Assembly: GCA_013115145.1 (NCBI GenBank) | Contig: JAAPAO010000060.1 | Span: 1-64,000 of the forward strand | Length of the DNA stretch: 64,000 nucleotides | Reading direction: 5' to 3' | DNA from: Perkinsus chesapeaki | Taxonomy: Eukaryota; Perkinsozoa; Perkinsida; Perkinsidae | Shown: piece by piece, positions 21,121-29,649 of the stretch | Numbering within the stretch: the first letter of the stretch is position 1 | How the letters are laid out: each line of letters opens with the position of its first letter | Made by a program: the position numbers and the translations under genes | Notes under the pieces: generated by a model | Databases searched by the model: none | What the model was told of the DNA's origin: nothing | The model's input: the letters and a program-made list of their open reading frames with translations, nothing else

Positions 21121-22157
21121 TTAACCGATCATCCTCTCCAACAGAGGATGTCGATGGCTCGGGGAGATGTACGAAAATTGTCGGTATCTGACAGAAGGTG
21201 GCCCGTGCAACTCGACCGCTGGAAAGTAACGTACATTCAGTCCTTGACTTCGGATTTCCGATAGTGTCCTGAAGTATATCTCATTGCAATAGTAGTTTCC
21301 AGCATCCACACTCCATTCAAGTGGTTCCTCGGTATGGGTAGTGTTAATGTAGCCAAGCTTAGCAGTCGATGGGAGGATATACTGTTCCTTTGCTATGATG
21401 GGCAGGGAGGAGTTGCTATCGGCCAAAACCTGCCAACAGAGAATGTACACCTGCACCTAATCGTTGGCATACATTTTTCGCAGCGATTTCAAGCTTGAGC
21501 CCCTTTGCTCTGTCCTCTAGTCCCAGAAGAACAATCGCCGCTGGTTTGGGCACACTGGGGTCCCTCAGCCAACGGGCCGGCTCCGACGCTCCAGTGTGGT
21601 CGACGGGTAGCTGATAGGCTTGTATACAGTAGTCTAGAGTGCAGCTGCCGTTCAAGGAACCTGGATATAATGCGACGTGAAATGGAGGCTCATATCACTT
21701 GCGACTGCTGCCGAGGGATTGAAGGTAAAGTCCTTAAAGGGCTGATAACCTGTCACCCAGACGATATTGCTTGGCCGAGACGACGCCTCAGCAAAGGTAG
21801 ACGCACTAACCCTCAGGGACGTCAGCCTAGCTGTGTCAGCACCTAGCAATGGTTAGTGCTGTGATGCTGGGTGAGTGATCTGGCACTACTATCGGCAGGC
21901 ATGGCGCCAGGGTGCTCCAAGTGGCCTTCGACCTTTCTAGTGGATACTAGATATCCAGCAACGACAAGAACTAGTAAAAGCAAAGCACCGCACAGCCACC
22001 TTGTCAGACCGCTCCCACCGGCGGCAGTGGCATGGAGCGGTAGCCCAGTGGTCGGGCTGTAGCCAGCATGGCCGAGAGATCTTCCCTTGCGATACTCGGT
22101 ACGATTGGTAACTGGTAAAAATGGTACAGTAGAGGTGGATTCCGCCGGGTTATCCAT
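21121..22157 (-). CDS. Membrane-anchored pyroglutamyl-peptidase I (peptidase C15)
   Basis: Four exons: 22157-21890, 21842-21699, 21660-21473 and 21429-21121, giving 302 aa with all phases closed. Introns are only 38-47 nt. An N-terminal cytosolic segment of about 50 residues precedes a membrane helix (WLCGALLLLVLVVAGYLV), then the C15 fold: NIVWVTGYQPFKDFTFNPSA, YQLPVDHTG, AAIVLLGLEDRAKGLKLEI (catalytic Glu in LEIAAKN), DAGNYYCNEIYF (catalytic Cys) and YFPAVELHGP (candidate catalytic His). The enzyme removes N-terminal pyroglutamate from peptides. Most C15 enzymes are soluble and about 210 aa. The added type II membrane anchor suggests a luminal or extracellular site, as inference. Confidence 0.88.
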
Positions 22158-22491
22158 AATAAAAAAGCGCCGAGGGTGGAGGAAGACGTTGCCTGGCTGA
22201 ATGGAGGCCTCTAATTGAAGTTAACACAATAATCACGAGAAGACACACTACTGGGTAGTGTGGGCAAAAAGTCGTAGAATAAAGCACACCGTACCGGTAT
22301 GGATCAACAGAACTGTCCCTCGATGACACTCATCGAGGGACATGGAAATAAGCGGAGCGCATAAACACGTGCGCTCCATAAAAACCAACACCCGCATCAC
22401 ATGTTTGGTCGAATCTTGGTCCTTCCTCAGATCTGGAAAAGAAGCTCGGCTGGCTGCTACACTAGGACTACTACGGAAGGACTCACCTCCT
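22158..22491. other. Intergenic with two strong stem-loops
   Basis: This is the promoter-side region of the pyroglutamyl peptidase gene and the 3' side of the last membrane-protein gene. It contains a perfect 13-bp stem with a 3-nt loop at 22314-22342 (arm TGTCCCTCGATGA) and a 7-bp stem with a 10-nt loop at 22354-22377 (arm GGAGCGC). Role unknown; it could be a 3'-end or regulatory structure. Confidence 0.7.
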
Positions 22492-22762
22492 TTAGTTGTC
22501 GGGCGGGAGGGCGGCGGCTGCGGAGTTACCCTCGGTTTCGAGGTGATCCGCTTTGCCTTCGCCGGTGCCGTCGTCAAGAGGACTCATTGGTGCGACATTG
22601 TCGGACTGGTTAACATCTCCTCCACAAGGCTCATCATACTCCCGAGTCATCCGTACCTTACAACAGTGAGGGTTCGGTGAGATATGTTGCAGCTACATAA
22701 CAAACAAAGGCAAGGTTGGTGAGGGCCATAAGGAGGCTGGCAAACATAATGATCAGGTCCAT
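22492..22762 (-). CDS. Small single-pass membrane protein, RING-less paralogue (cluster copy 6)
   Basis: Two exons, 22762-22697 and 22656-22492, joined in phase 0 by a 40-nt intron, 76 aa. Exon 1 is just a membrane segment (DLIIMFASLLMALTNLAFVC, then Y). The second exon is short, acidic and hydrophilic (REYDEPCGGDVNQSDN to ALPPDN). Exon 1 aligns with exon 1 of copies 4 and 5 (MDAII and MDTII starts, AFV-Y ends) and the intron sits at the same codon and phase. No RING finger follows before the next gene. It may be a degenerate paralogue or a regulator of the RING copies; function unknown. Confidence 0.6.
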
Positions 22763-23105
22763 ATCGGATGGGACAGATTTGGCCTCGGTGATAGTTGACA
22801 TTAAAAACGAAAGCTGCGAGTGTGACGGTATCAGCAGAACGCTACACGAGGAGTGTTATGACAAGATAGGACGGAACAAGGCTTTCGGAGGGAGACATTT
22901 CGGTGTACCGAGAGGAGGCAGGGAGCCTCATTGACTGTAAAACGATAAAGGCGCTGGGCCAGAAAAAAGTGCGATGAGGAGCCTCGGTATGAGGTCCTGC
23001 CGATGCTCATGAATATTTATATTAGCACCCCGGTGGACCTGATACAGACACTTGAAAGTTGCAGAGCTGAGCTATCGCACCGTGGATGATGAGAATTATA
23101 CAATA

Positions 23106-23362
23106 TTATCCTCGGAAGTATCCGAATAACGTTCCAAGTCTGATGATAGGGAATCCTCGATTTCGAGGGGGCAGACCAGAACCTCCTTCACAATGGTATC
23201 CGCAGCTGCAGCGGTGACGTTCTTCTCTTCCAAAGAAGTATCGTCCATTCTTGCCTGTCATCGACACGAATCAGCGGACCAGCCGCCAGGGCTTACATAG
23301 AAGACAAACGCCAGTGTGGCCACCGCCATGGCGCAGCTGCAGGCAATGATGATCGTGTCCAT
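23106..23362 (-). CDS. Small single-pass membrane protein, RING-less paralogue (cluster copy 5)
   Basis: Two exons, 23362-23297 and 23255-23106, joined in phase 0 across a 41-nt intron, 71 aa. Exon 1 is a membrane segment (DTIIIACSCAMAVATLAFVF, then Y) matching copies 4 and 6. In the chosen frame the tail is basic and Cys/His-containing (RHRCSCGYHCEGG). The neighbouring frame is open longer and acidic, so the exon 2 frame is uncertain. No complete RING is encoded between this gene and copy 6. Confidence 0.5.
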
Positions 23363-23577
23363 AGTGGTGTCAATGATAGGAGGGACAACAGCGGGCACGG
23401 AAGACATTTGGTAACAATGGAAAATAACACTGAAGCAGGGAAGGAGCACGGTTGGTGACACTAGGCAAGTTGGGGTTAGAAAAGGGCACCGCAGGCTGCA
23501 TGGTATGCCTTCGGGGGAAATAAGGATGGCCGATACTGTCGTATACACAACAAAAACAAAAAGTAGAACACTCAGAG

Positions 23578-24331
23578 TTATATTGGAGGTGGAAGAGGGG
23601 CCTGAAGAGGAAAGCTGCGGAGGGGGGGGGGCGATAGGGCATAGCCTCACCAGTAGAGAGTGACGACACAATGGGCACACCGGGACATGGGCGACAGACA
23701 TCCATCTGAGGAGGGGGGCTGGATAGGTTGAGGGGAGGAACGAGCGGTACTTTCTGGCACAGTCTTCATGGAACAGATGGCCACATTGAAGCACTGTTAT
23801 GGTGTCTTCTGGATCGTAGGCAGACAGGCACACCGAACAACAGTCTAGTGATGACGACGATGATGCGAAACCGTTATCTGAAAGGATGACACTGATGGGC
23901 AGCAGCAGTAGGATTACACAACATCGCCTCGGCTTACCATGCATGCAAGGCGCTGCCGACGAGTGTGAGTTATGGGCCTGAGCAGTGAGTCGATAGGCAA
24001 GGAGAATGGGGCCAACAGCAGTGCCCACCGCGGAGAGCCAGCTTTGGAGAGTCATCACCGAGGCATCGAGGAACCGGTTGTGTTGGCGGTCATAGGTAGA
24101 GGTCTCGTATGGAGGGACGTCGGCGTCATCGTAAAGAGAGGGGAAGCGCTCCTTGGCTACGTGCACCTGGGGGGAAGTATAGTAGGCCGGGGTGGGGTGG
24201 GGGGTTGGACCGACGTAGATAACGAAGGCCATGGTGGCCACAGCCATACACAGACTGCCCATCATAATGATAGCGTCCATATCGGAGTCGTAGTGATGCA
24301 CTCCGGTGGTCTCGATAGTCTCAGGAGTCAT
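23578..24331 (-). CDS. Membrane-anchored RING-H2 protein (cluster copy 4), probable E3 ubiquitin ligase
   Basis: Five exons: 24331-24215, 24166-23938, 23877-23751, 23705-23651 and 23601-23578. All phases close, giving 183 aa. A membrane helix (AIIMMGSLCMAVATMAFVIY) is followed by a linker with another hydrophobic stretch, then the RING-H2: CCSVCLSAYDPEDTITVLQ, CGHLFHEDCARK, spliced to WMSVAHVPVCPLCRHSLL. The ligand order C-C-C-H-H-C-C-C is complete. The RING is split by an intron between RK and W, the same place as in copies 1-3. Such proteins recruit E2 enzymes to membranes. The 3' exon is uncertain; an alternative frame adds a second membrane helix (LSVLLFVFVVY). Confidence 0.75.
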
Positions 24332-24351
24332 TGAGAAGTATTTAGACTTCC

Positions 24352-25377
24352 TTACAGTGGGTGCTTATTGAGGGTAACACAATCCCAGAGAGAGATAAAG
24401 AAATCGAATTGATAAACTGAGCAGCAGAATTGGGGACAAAGTGATCGCCTCGTCGTTTGTGAAATCGTTCCTTCCCGGAGGCTGCTATAGTACTTGAATG
24501 ATGCTCTCGGACCGGGGACGGGCATATGGAACCTGACACAACTCATCACGGTTACGTGGCTTTGAAGGGCAGTGATGACCTGGAACGATATGACTCGCCG
24601 CCGGCAGAGGGGGCATGACGGGCGTCCACCTGATCGGTCCAGCCACCTGAGCAGGACTGGCAAACATCACAGAAGGCTGTTGCTACTTTTCAAGACACTG
24701 TGAGTGAAATAAATGGAGACAGGGCAATTGTGTGATAGTGTCGTTGTCATTATACACTGTAAGGCAGATGGAGCAGTCACGCTGGCATTCCCATACGGAG
24801 CCTGATTAGCAAGATACTAACGCCATTCACTGCTACCTCCAGGCCTACCCGAGGTGGTGGAGAAATCTTCAAGGCGAATCGTTCGGCAGCGGACAAACCT
24901 TCGATGCTGAAAATGACAAGTGCATCATCATCAACTGCAGTCCTCCCCAACAGCCCTACCGGTGGCGGCCCTCCTGCTAAGCCGCGGCCCCGTTGCCGAA
25001 GGCCCGCTACTCGTGCCACCAAGCGAGCCCCCAGTACAAGACGGCTGGGGGTTCTCCTCGTTATGTCTCCTTGCCGAGCGTAGTCAAGCCAGACATCCTC
25101 CTCATCATCCCAGGGATCCAAGAGCTCCGTGTAGGCGATGTCATCGAAGGTTATAAAGAAATGGGACACGTACACCTGATGAGGATTTAGCGAAGGGAAG
25201 GGGAAAGGTTAGTAGTACTATTATAATGAAGCATGCAGTCGTAGCGACCATTACAATTCCGAGCAATAGTATTATTTCGGCGACGCTCTGGTCGTCGTTG
25301 ATGGCAAAGGGTGGGCGGGGGATGCCGAGCATGTGGGGGCCGGGGTGGGAGTCAGCTGCTGCAGCAACGCCTTCCAT
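24352..25377 (-). CDS. Membrane-anchored RING-H2 protein (cluster copy 3)
   Basis: Four exons: 25377-25219, 25175-24837, 24781-24687 and 24646-24352, all phases closed, 295 aa. Exon 1 carries the membrane helix (IILLLGIVMVATTACFIIII truncated at the splice). Its intron contains a CTAAC branch-point-like motif and a pyrimidine tract. Exon 2 is acidic then basic with proline. The RING reads RDCSICLTVYNDNDTI, LPCLHLFHSQCLEK, spliced to WLDRSGGRPSCPLCRRRVIS. All eight ligands are present. The last exon beyond VIS is less protein-like and may contain one more intron. Confidence 0.75.
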
Positions 25378-25436
25378 CAGAGTATCGGTATCGTGATGCG
25401 GTAACGAGTCGAATTATGAGTGAACAATGTCAACTA

Positions 25437-26353
25437 TCATGGTTTGGGGAATGTAATGTCGAACAAAAGAGTACCAAATAATAAAGTAAAAATGATGAAT
25501 AGCAGGCGTGAATGGTGGGAGGGGGAATGGGGCAGATCTCCCTGCTGCTGCTGCTCTAAATGACATAAGGTCTGGGGTCCTCCTCTGAATAACAACACTG
25601 AAAAAGGGAATTTACCAACAAAGGCAACAGCAAGGCAGTGCAGTCGTACAATCTTTTCTCGACATGATGGACAACGCTGACCGTTACCGAAGGACATCCA
25701 CCTGAGAGATGGTAGCCATTCGAGTGCTTTGCTGATTCAACAGGGATGATGGAGTAAGTTGGCAGTCTACTGAAGTCTCAGGCAATATTAGGCCATCAAT
25801 CTACATGTCTACGGCGGTAAGTGCACAAGAAAGGTCTACAAAGGAAAGTATTCTATAATAATGCCCACTCACTTTTCAATACATTTACTATGGTACGCAT
25901 GACCACAATGAAGCTCAGTAAGAGCATCTTCGGGACTAAAGTCCTCCAAACATATCGCACACGCTCTGAAAACACACACCTCGATAAACACAGGGGAGGG
26001 GGAGGAGGAGGCCTACAGCTCCTCGGCCATCTTTCTGGAACTGACAGAGTACTCCGAGAAGCTCTGAAGCAAGAACGGGAAGAACCATAGAAAGCATTAG
26101 TAGCGCTGCGAGCAGCAGCTTACTGTAGTCTTCAAGGTTTTCTGGGAATCGGCAGCCGAATGCAGCCGATGTCGCTGCCTCCTCCTACGGCGGCGGCGGG
26201 ATGCACAACAAGGCCAACTATTAAAGTCACCACTGTGGAAAGCCTTGATCTGAAGAGGAATAGTGGGAGAGTGGGGAGATGTCAGGGGACTACCAAACCG
26301 GCTGCTAATGGTAATAAACAAAATAAAGTGAAGTAAAACAGCCATCCAGACAT
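25437..26353 (-). CDS. RING-H2 protein with N-terminal signal/anchor (cluster copy 2)
   Basis: Five exons: 26353-26294, 26249-26124, 26063-26017, 25965-25873 and 25701-25437, all phases closed, 196 aa. Exon 1 is a signal or anchor sequence (WLFYFTLFCLLPLAAGL). Exon 2 has a run of seven arginines. The RING reads CAICLEDFSPEDALTELH, CGHAYHSKCIEK, spliced to WMSFGNGQRCPSCREKIV. All ligands are present and the RING intron is at the conserved site. The C-terminus includes a second hydrophobic segment (LLFIIFTLLFGTLLF). An intron in the last exon is possible. Confidence 0.7.
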
Positions 26354-26677
26354 TAGTATGCTCAAAAGGCTAACGGTCAGAGATGAAGACTGAAACTCGA
26401 CACAAGAATGATTAGGGAAAGTCACTGCCGATGCTACTATTGTCACCCTCTTATATCTGTCAATGACATTATTGTCAGCCTGATCAGCTGGTGACTAGGG
26501 CAAACACCCTTACAGGGCCAAATGGCAGCAGTAAAGGGGCGACAAGGCGATAAGGGAGGATAAGGTGAGTCACGACCGTCTCGGGATGTGATAGTGGTGG
26601 CGGTTAATTAGTGGTGGGCCTCATAGAAGGAGGAGGAGGTTATAAATTATCAATTTACTAAATAATTAGAGATGATT

Positions 26678-27242
26678 CTAGACAAAGGCACGACACATTG
26701 GACATTGCCGAAGTCTTCCACATGCCAGCCACCTGTACAACAACCACACAACAACCTGTACAGCAGCCACCTGTCGTTGTCGTCGACCCACCTTTCAATG
26801 CATTCCTCATGGTAAGCATGAGAGCATGACAGCTCCTCAAGGACATCACCGTCGACATACTTACCAAGGCATATGGGACATATCTCATCGGGATTGTCGA
26901 ATCTGAGTAACAGTTAAGTGCAAGCTGCTCCGGCCTGTCAGGTATTTACCTAGTGTCACCGGGGAGAGTAGCTAAAGGGTATCTTGTGGGCGGCGGCATC
27001 GCCGAGGTATATGAGAAGGTGGACTTCTCCCTATTAGGATTTGTGTCACACCATAGGGAACTATCTGACGTCTCCGAGGCGGAGGCTGCTGCTACTCTTC
27101 TGTGTCGCTTTAAGGCTATACACTAATTGAATAACAAAGACATCTGCGGTGGCGGTGAAAGAGGGCTTACCAGGCCGGAGAAAGCCACGAGTACGCCAAC
27201 TATTACAAATGCTGCTACAGCACATACGCCTTTCGCGTCCAT
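26678..27242 (-). CDS. Membrane-anchored RING-H2 protein (cluster copy 1)
   Basis: Four exons: 27242-27171, 27122-26950, 26902-26792 and 26732-26678, 136 aa, every phase closed. Exon 1 is a membrane helix (VCAVAAFVIVGVLVAFSGL). Exon 2 is a Ser/Thr/Pro-rich linker with a juxtamembrane KRHRR stop-transfer motif. The RING-H2 is DEICPICLGKYVDGDVLEEL, CSHAYHEECIER, spliced to WLACGRLRQCPMCRAFV, and the protein stops at once. This is the cleanest copy and the best template for the family. A short membrane protein ending in RING-H2 resembles the ATL class of E3 ligases in layout. Confidence 0.8.
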
Positions 27243-27897
27243 ATGAAATGGTAAAACTATTAGAACATGTCTCCCGATTTAGGAACTAACACAACCGGCT
27301 GAGATGAGGTTCTGATAAGGATTGTATAGCAATACGATACGCTAGTCGAGAACAACAACACCACCACCACATAGACAAATAAACGATAGACCGAGGAGGC
27401 TGCTACCGAAACAGCATTCTCGGATGAACTGTACAGGGGGGGGGCTGAAGGTAGAGCAAGTGGTGATGGGCAGAGGAAAAGTCCTATGCTGCGATTCCGC
27501 AGGACTTTCCCATAACTAACTAATCATGTATCCTCATACGCCGTCAATATCAGGACAATAGGGAAATACTACCGAGGATTAGCCTGTAGTGGAAGAGAGG
27601 GCAACAGGGAGGGCTCAACAACAACTGGTAGCTCAAAAAAGGTAAAGGGAAATATGGTATTATTGAGAGATATAGAGACCCACCGTGGTGGCCAGTGGTC
27701 CAATAGGACCTCATAAGAGGGGCGGCGCCTCACGCCTCGGAAAAGGCGGCAACGATGATGCTATTTACGGGGGCCTTCAACGGCCACGTTACCACGACGA
27801 GAGTCTAGGAAAAATATAATAAAATACACAAACTGTATGGAGGCCATAAAGGAGGAATTACTGCTGGTGCCGCTGCTGGCTGTGCACAGAAGTGCCA
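27243..27897. other. Intergenic, no gene seen
   Basis: This separates the first RING gene from the AP2 gene. No motif-bearing frame was found. It contains the likely promoter of the RING copy 1 gene. Confidence 0.5.
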
Positions 27898-29139
27898 TTA
27901 GTACTGAGCAAACCCAAAGGATTCGGGGGAGAAGCCACCAAAGTAGTTCTCGTTCTGGAATCTGGCAGCCAGGGAGGGTAGCTGCTCACTGCCTCCTTGG
28001 TCCAGCCCTGGTATAGTGGGAAGGCAACATCCACCACCCGCGTCGCTACTACCCGAGGTGGTACTGCTCGTGGCACTGCTGCTGTTGCTGGAAGTCGTCG
28101 ACTTCGTTGACTTGCGGCTTTTACGATGCCTCCTGCCCCCCTTCGACCCTCGTGAGCCTCCTCCATTGATCTCCTTAAGTGCCGCTACAAGCTCCCGGAT
28201 CTCTTCCTCTGATGCATGATTCTCTTTGGCAATAAGCATCTCCTCCCTATCACGGACCGACTCCTCCAAAGTCTTCCTCAATGGACCGTAAATACGCCTT
28301 TTATTAACATAGACAGTCGAAATATAACCACCAGAGTTCTTCCATACCCCCGGCGGCGCGGCATACTCCTTCTTCCTCAGCGAGTTCAGCATCATATAGG
28401 GCGCGACTCCCCTTTGACCACCGCCGCCGCCGCAGCGAGTAGTGTAATCGGCCGTAGGCATCGGATCACCACCCCAACGAGGGACCGGGATCTCTTGCAG
28501 CGGTTGTTGTTCCTGTAGCACCTTAGCTCGCTTTAGAGCAGGTTCATCAGTGGTAGGCTGACATTGACATCCGTAACCATTGTCCTGTACGGCTGCCTGT
28601 GGTAGGGTTAAAGGATCCACGCACCGTGCCGCGATGATGCGGCTCAGAGCGTCTAGGCCAGGCTCCTGGGCGAGAACGTCAGTGCTGGAGTCAGCGAAGG
28701 CGGTGCTTAAACCAGTGGGACCATTAAGAGCAGTAGTTAAGAAATTCTGGGACTGTGTTGGAGTAGTTGCTGCGAACAAGTCGGTCGTCGGGCTTTCCAG
28801 TGAAGTGAGAGGCTGCAGAGCACCATATGGTGGTGACGACATGCCGCAAGCGCAGGCAACATCACTGGAGGAACAAGTAGACATAGTCCCCGATGGGGAA
28901 GCCGGCATCTGCTGGGGCTGCCCTCCCTGGCCTGGGGTAGTAGGCAGCAGCTGCTGAGGCTGTAGAGAGGTGCCTGATGGCGGCGTGTCGAATGGAAGGT
29001 CTAATACGACTGTAGGGTCATCGGACTTCTTCCACGCCGATGTTGTTGATGGTAGCACTTCATTGTTATTCCAAGCCATAGTGGGGAGACAATCTAGCTG
29101 AGACAATAAATCTTTGGCATTCATCAAACTCAACAACAT
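27898..29139 (-). CDS. AP2-domain (ApiAP2-like) transcription factor
   Basis: A single open exon of 413 aa. The N-terminal two thirds are low complexity (Gln, Pro, Ser, Thr; acidic and hydrophobic activation-like patches). An AP2-type DNA-binding domain lies at about residues 245-310: PPGVWKNSGGYISTVYV, NKRRIYGPLRKTLEESV and RDREEML. These are the three beta strands and the helix with its conserved R. It is followed by a basic Lys/Arg/Ser tract that may be a nuclear localisation signal, then an acidic-aromatic C-terminus (FGGFSPESFGFAQY). In alveolates such proteins are the main sequence-specific regulators. No intron is needed, unusual among its neighbours. The first Met (MLLSLMNAKDLL) is assumed; a later MAWNNN is possible. 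Confidence 0.75.
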   Translation of the reverse strand: MLLSLMNAKDLLSQLDCLPTMAWNNNEVLPSTTSAWKKSDDPTVVLDLPFDTPPSGTSLQPQQLLPTTPGQGGQPQQMPASPSGTMSTCSSSDVACACGMSSPPYGALQPLTSLESPTTDLFAATTPTQSQNFLTTALNGPTGLSTAFADSSTDVLAQEPGLDALSRIIAARCVDPLTLPQAAVQDNGYGCQCQPTTDEPALKRAKVLQEQQPLQEIPVPRWGGDPMPTADYTTRCGGGGGQRGVAPYMMLNSLRKKEYAAPPGVWKNSGGYISTVYVNKRRIYGPLRKTLEESVRDREEMLIAKENHASEEEIRELVAALKEINGGGSRGSKGGRRHRKSRKSTKSTTSSNSSSATSSTTSGSSDAGGGCCLPTIPGLDQGGSEQLPSLAARFQNENYFGGFSPESFGFAQY

Positions 29140-29649
29140 AGATCATCCAGCTGTCCGAGGATCGGAGTGCGATGAGGCGAGAACCGTATCCTGTATGCCA
29201 TCGGTGATGCCTCCTTTCCCCTCATAGACTCATCACTGGGTGGTTTGGCCTAAAATGTGACCCGTCCAGGCTTCTAAATGAGGTGATTGCCGCGTAAAAA
29301 GGCATGAGCCTGCCCCCCCACCCGCGTGCCCTATTTTGGGGGATTTTATGCTATACCGGAGCCGATTCCCAATGGAACTTTTATGAGAGTGACGAAGCCC
29401 TTGAGATGCTAAAGGATACTACTGAAGAAGCAAAAGGAACGGAAAAAGGCAATTATTGTTACTTTGGTACGGTAGCCGCAGCTCAAGATGCTTAAGCCCA
29501 ACGTATCATTAGGACGATTATCAATGTGTGAATATTTCCGATTTAATCGTCAATGAGAAACTTGCGCATGAGGCATAATCGTTAAAGAGGTCCGAAAGAC
29601 AGGGCATAGTGGTGGTGATTAGGGGATTGTCTTTCGTCTTCTAAGAGCA
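29140..29649. other. Divergent intergenic region (AP2 gene / PRP17)
   Basis: The two flanking genes start outward from this roughly 0.5-kb stretch, so it should carry both promoters. A 63-codon plus frame (29304-29495) has no supporting motif and is probably chance. Confidence 0.5.

Noticed and set aside
22716-22934. Plus-strand frame with a HEEC-like segment resembling an inverted half RING
   Set aside because: Only a Cys/His cluster (CECDGISRTLHEECYDKI) is present, without the first and last Cys pairs. It lies antisense to the copy 6 promoter and membrane exon. Probably chance.
24352-24700. Frameshifted pseudogene call for RING copy 3
   Set aside because: It first seemed that the two RING halves were out of frame. 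Using the acceptor at CTGCTCAG (24647-24648) gives a 40-nt intron and a perfect in-frame RING, as in copies 1, 2 and 4.
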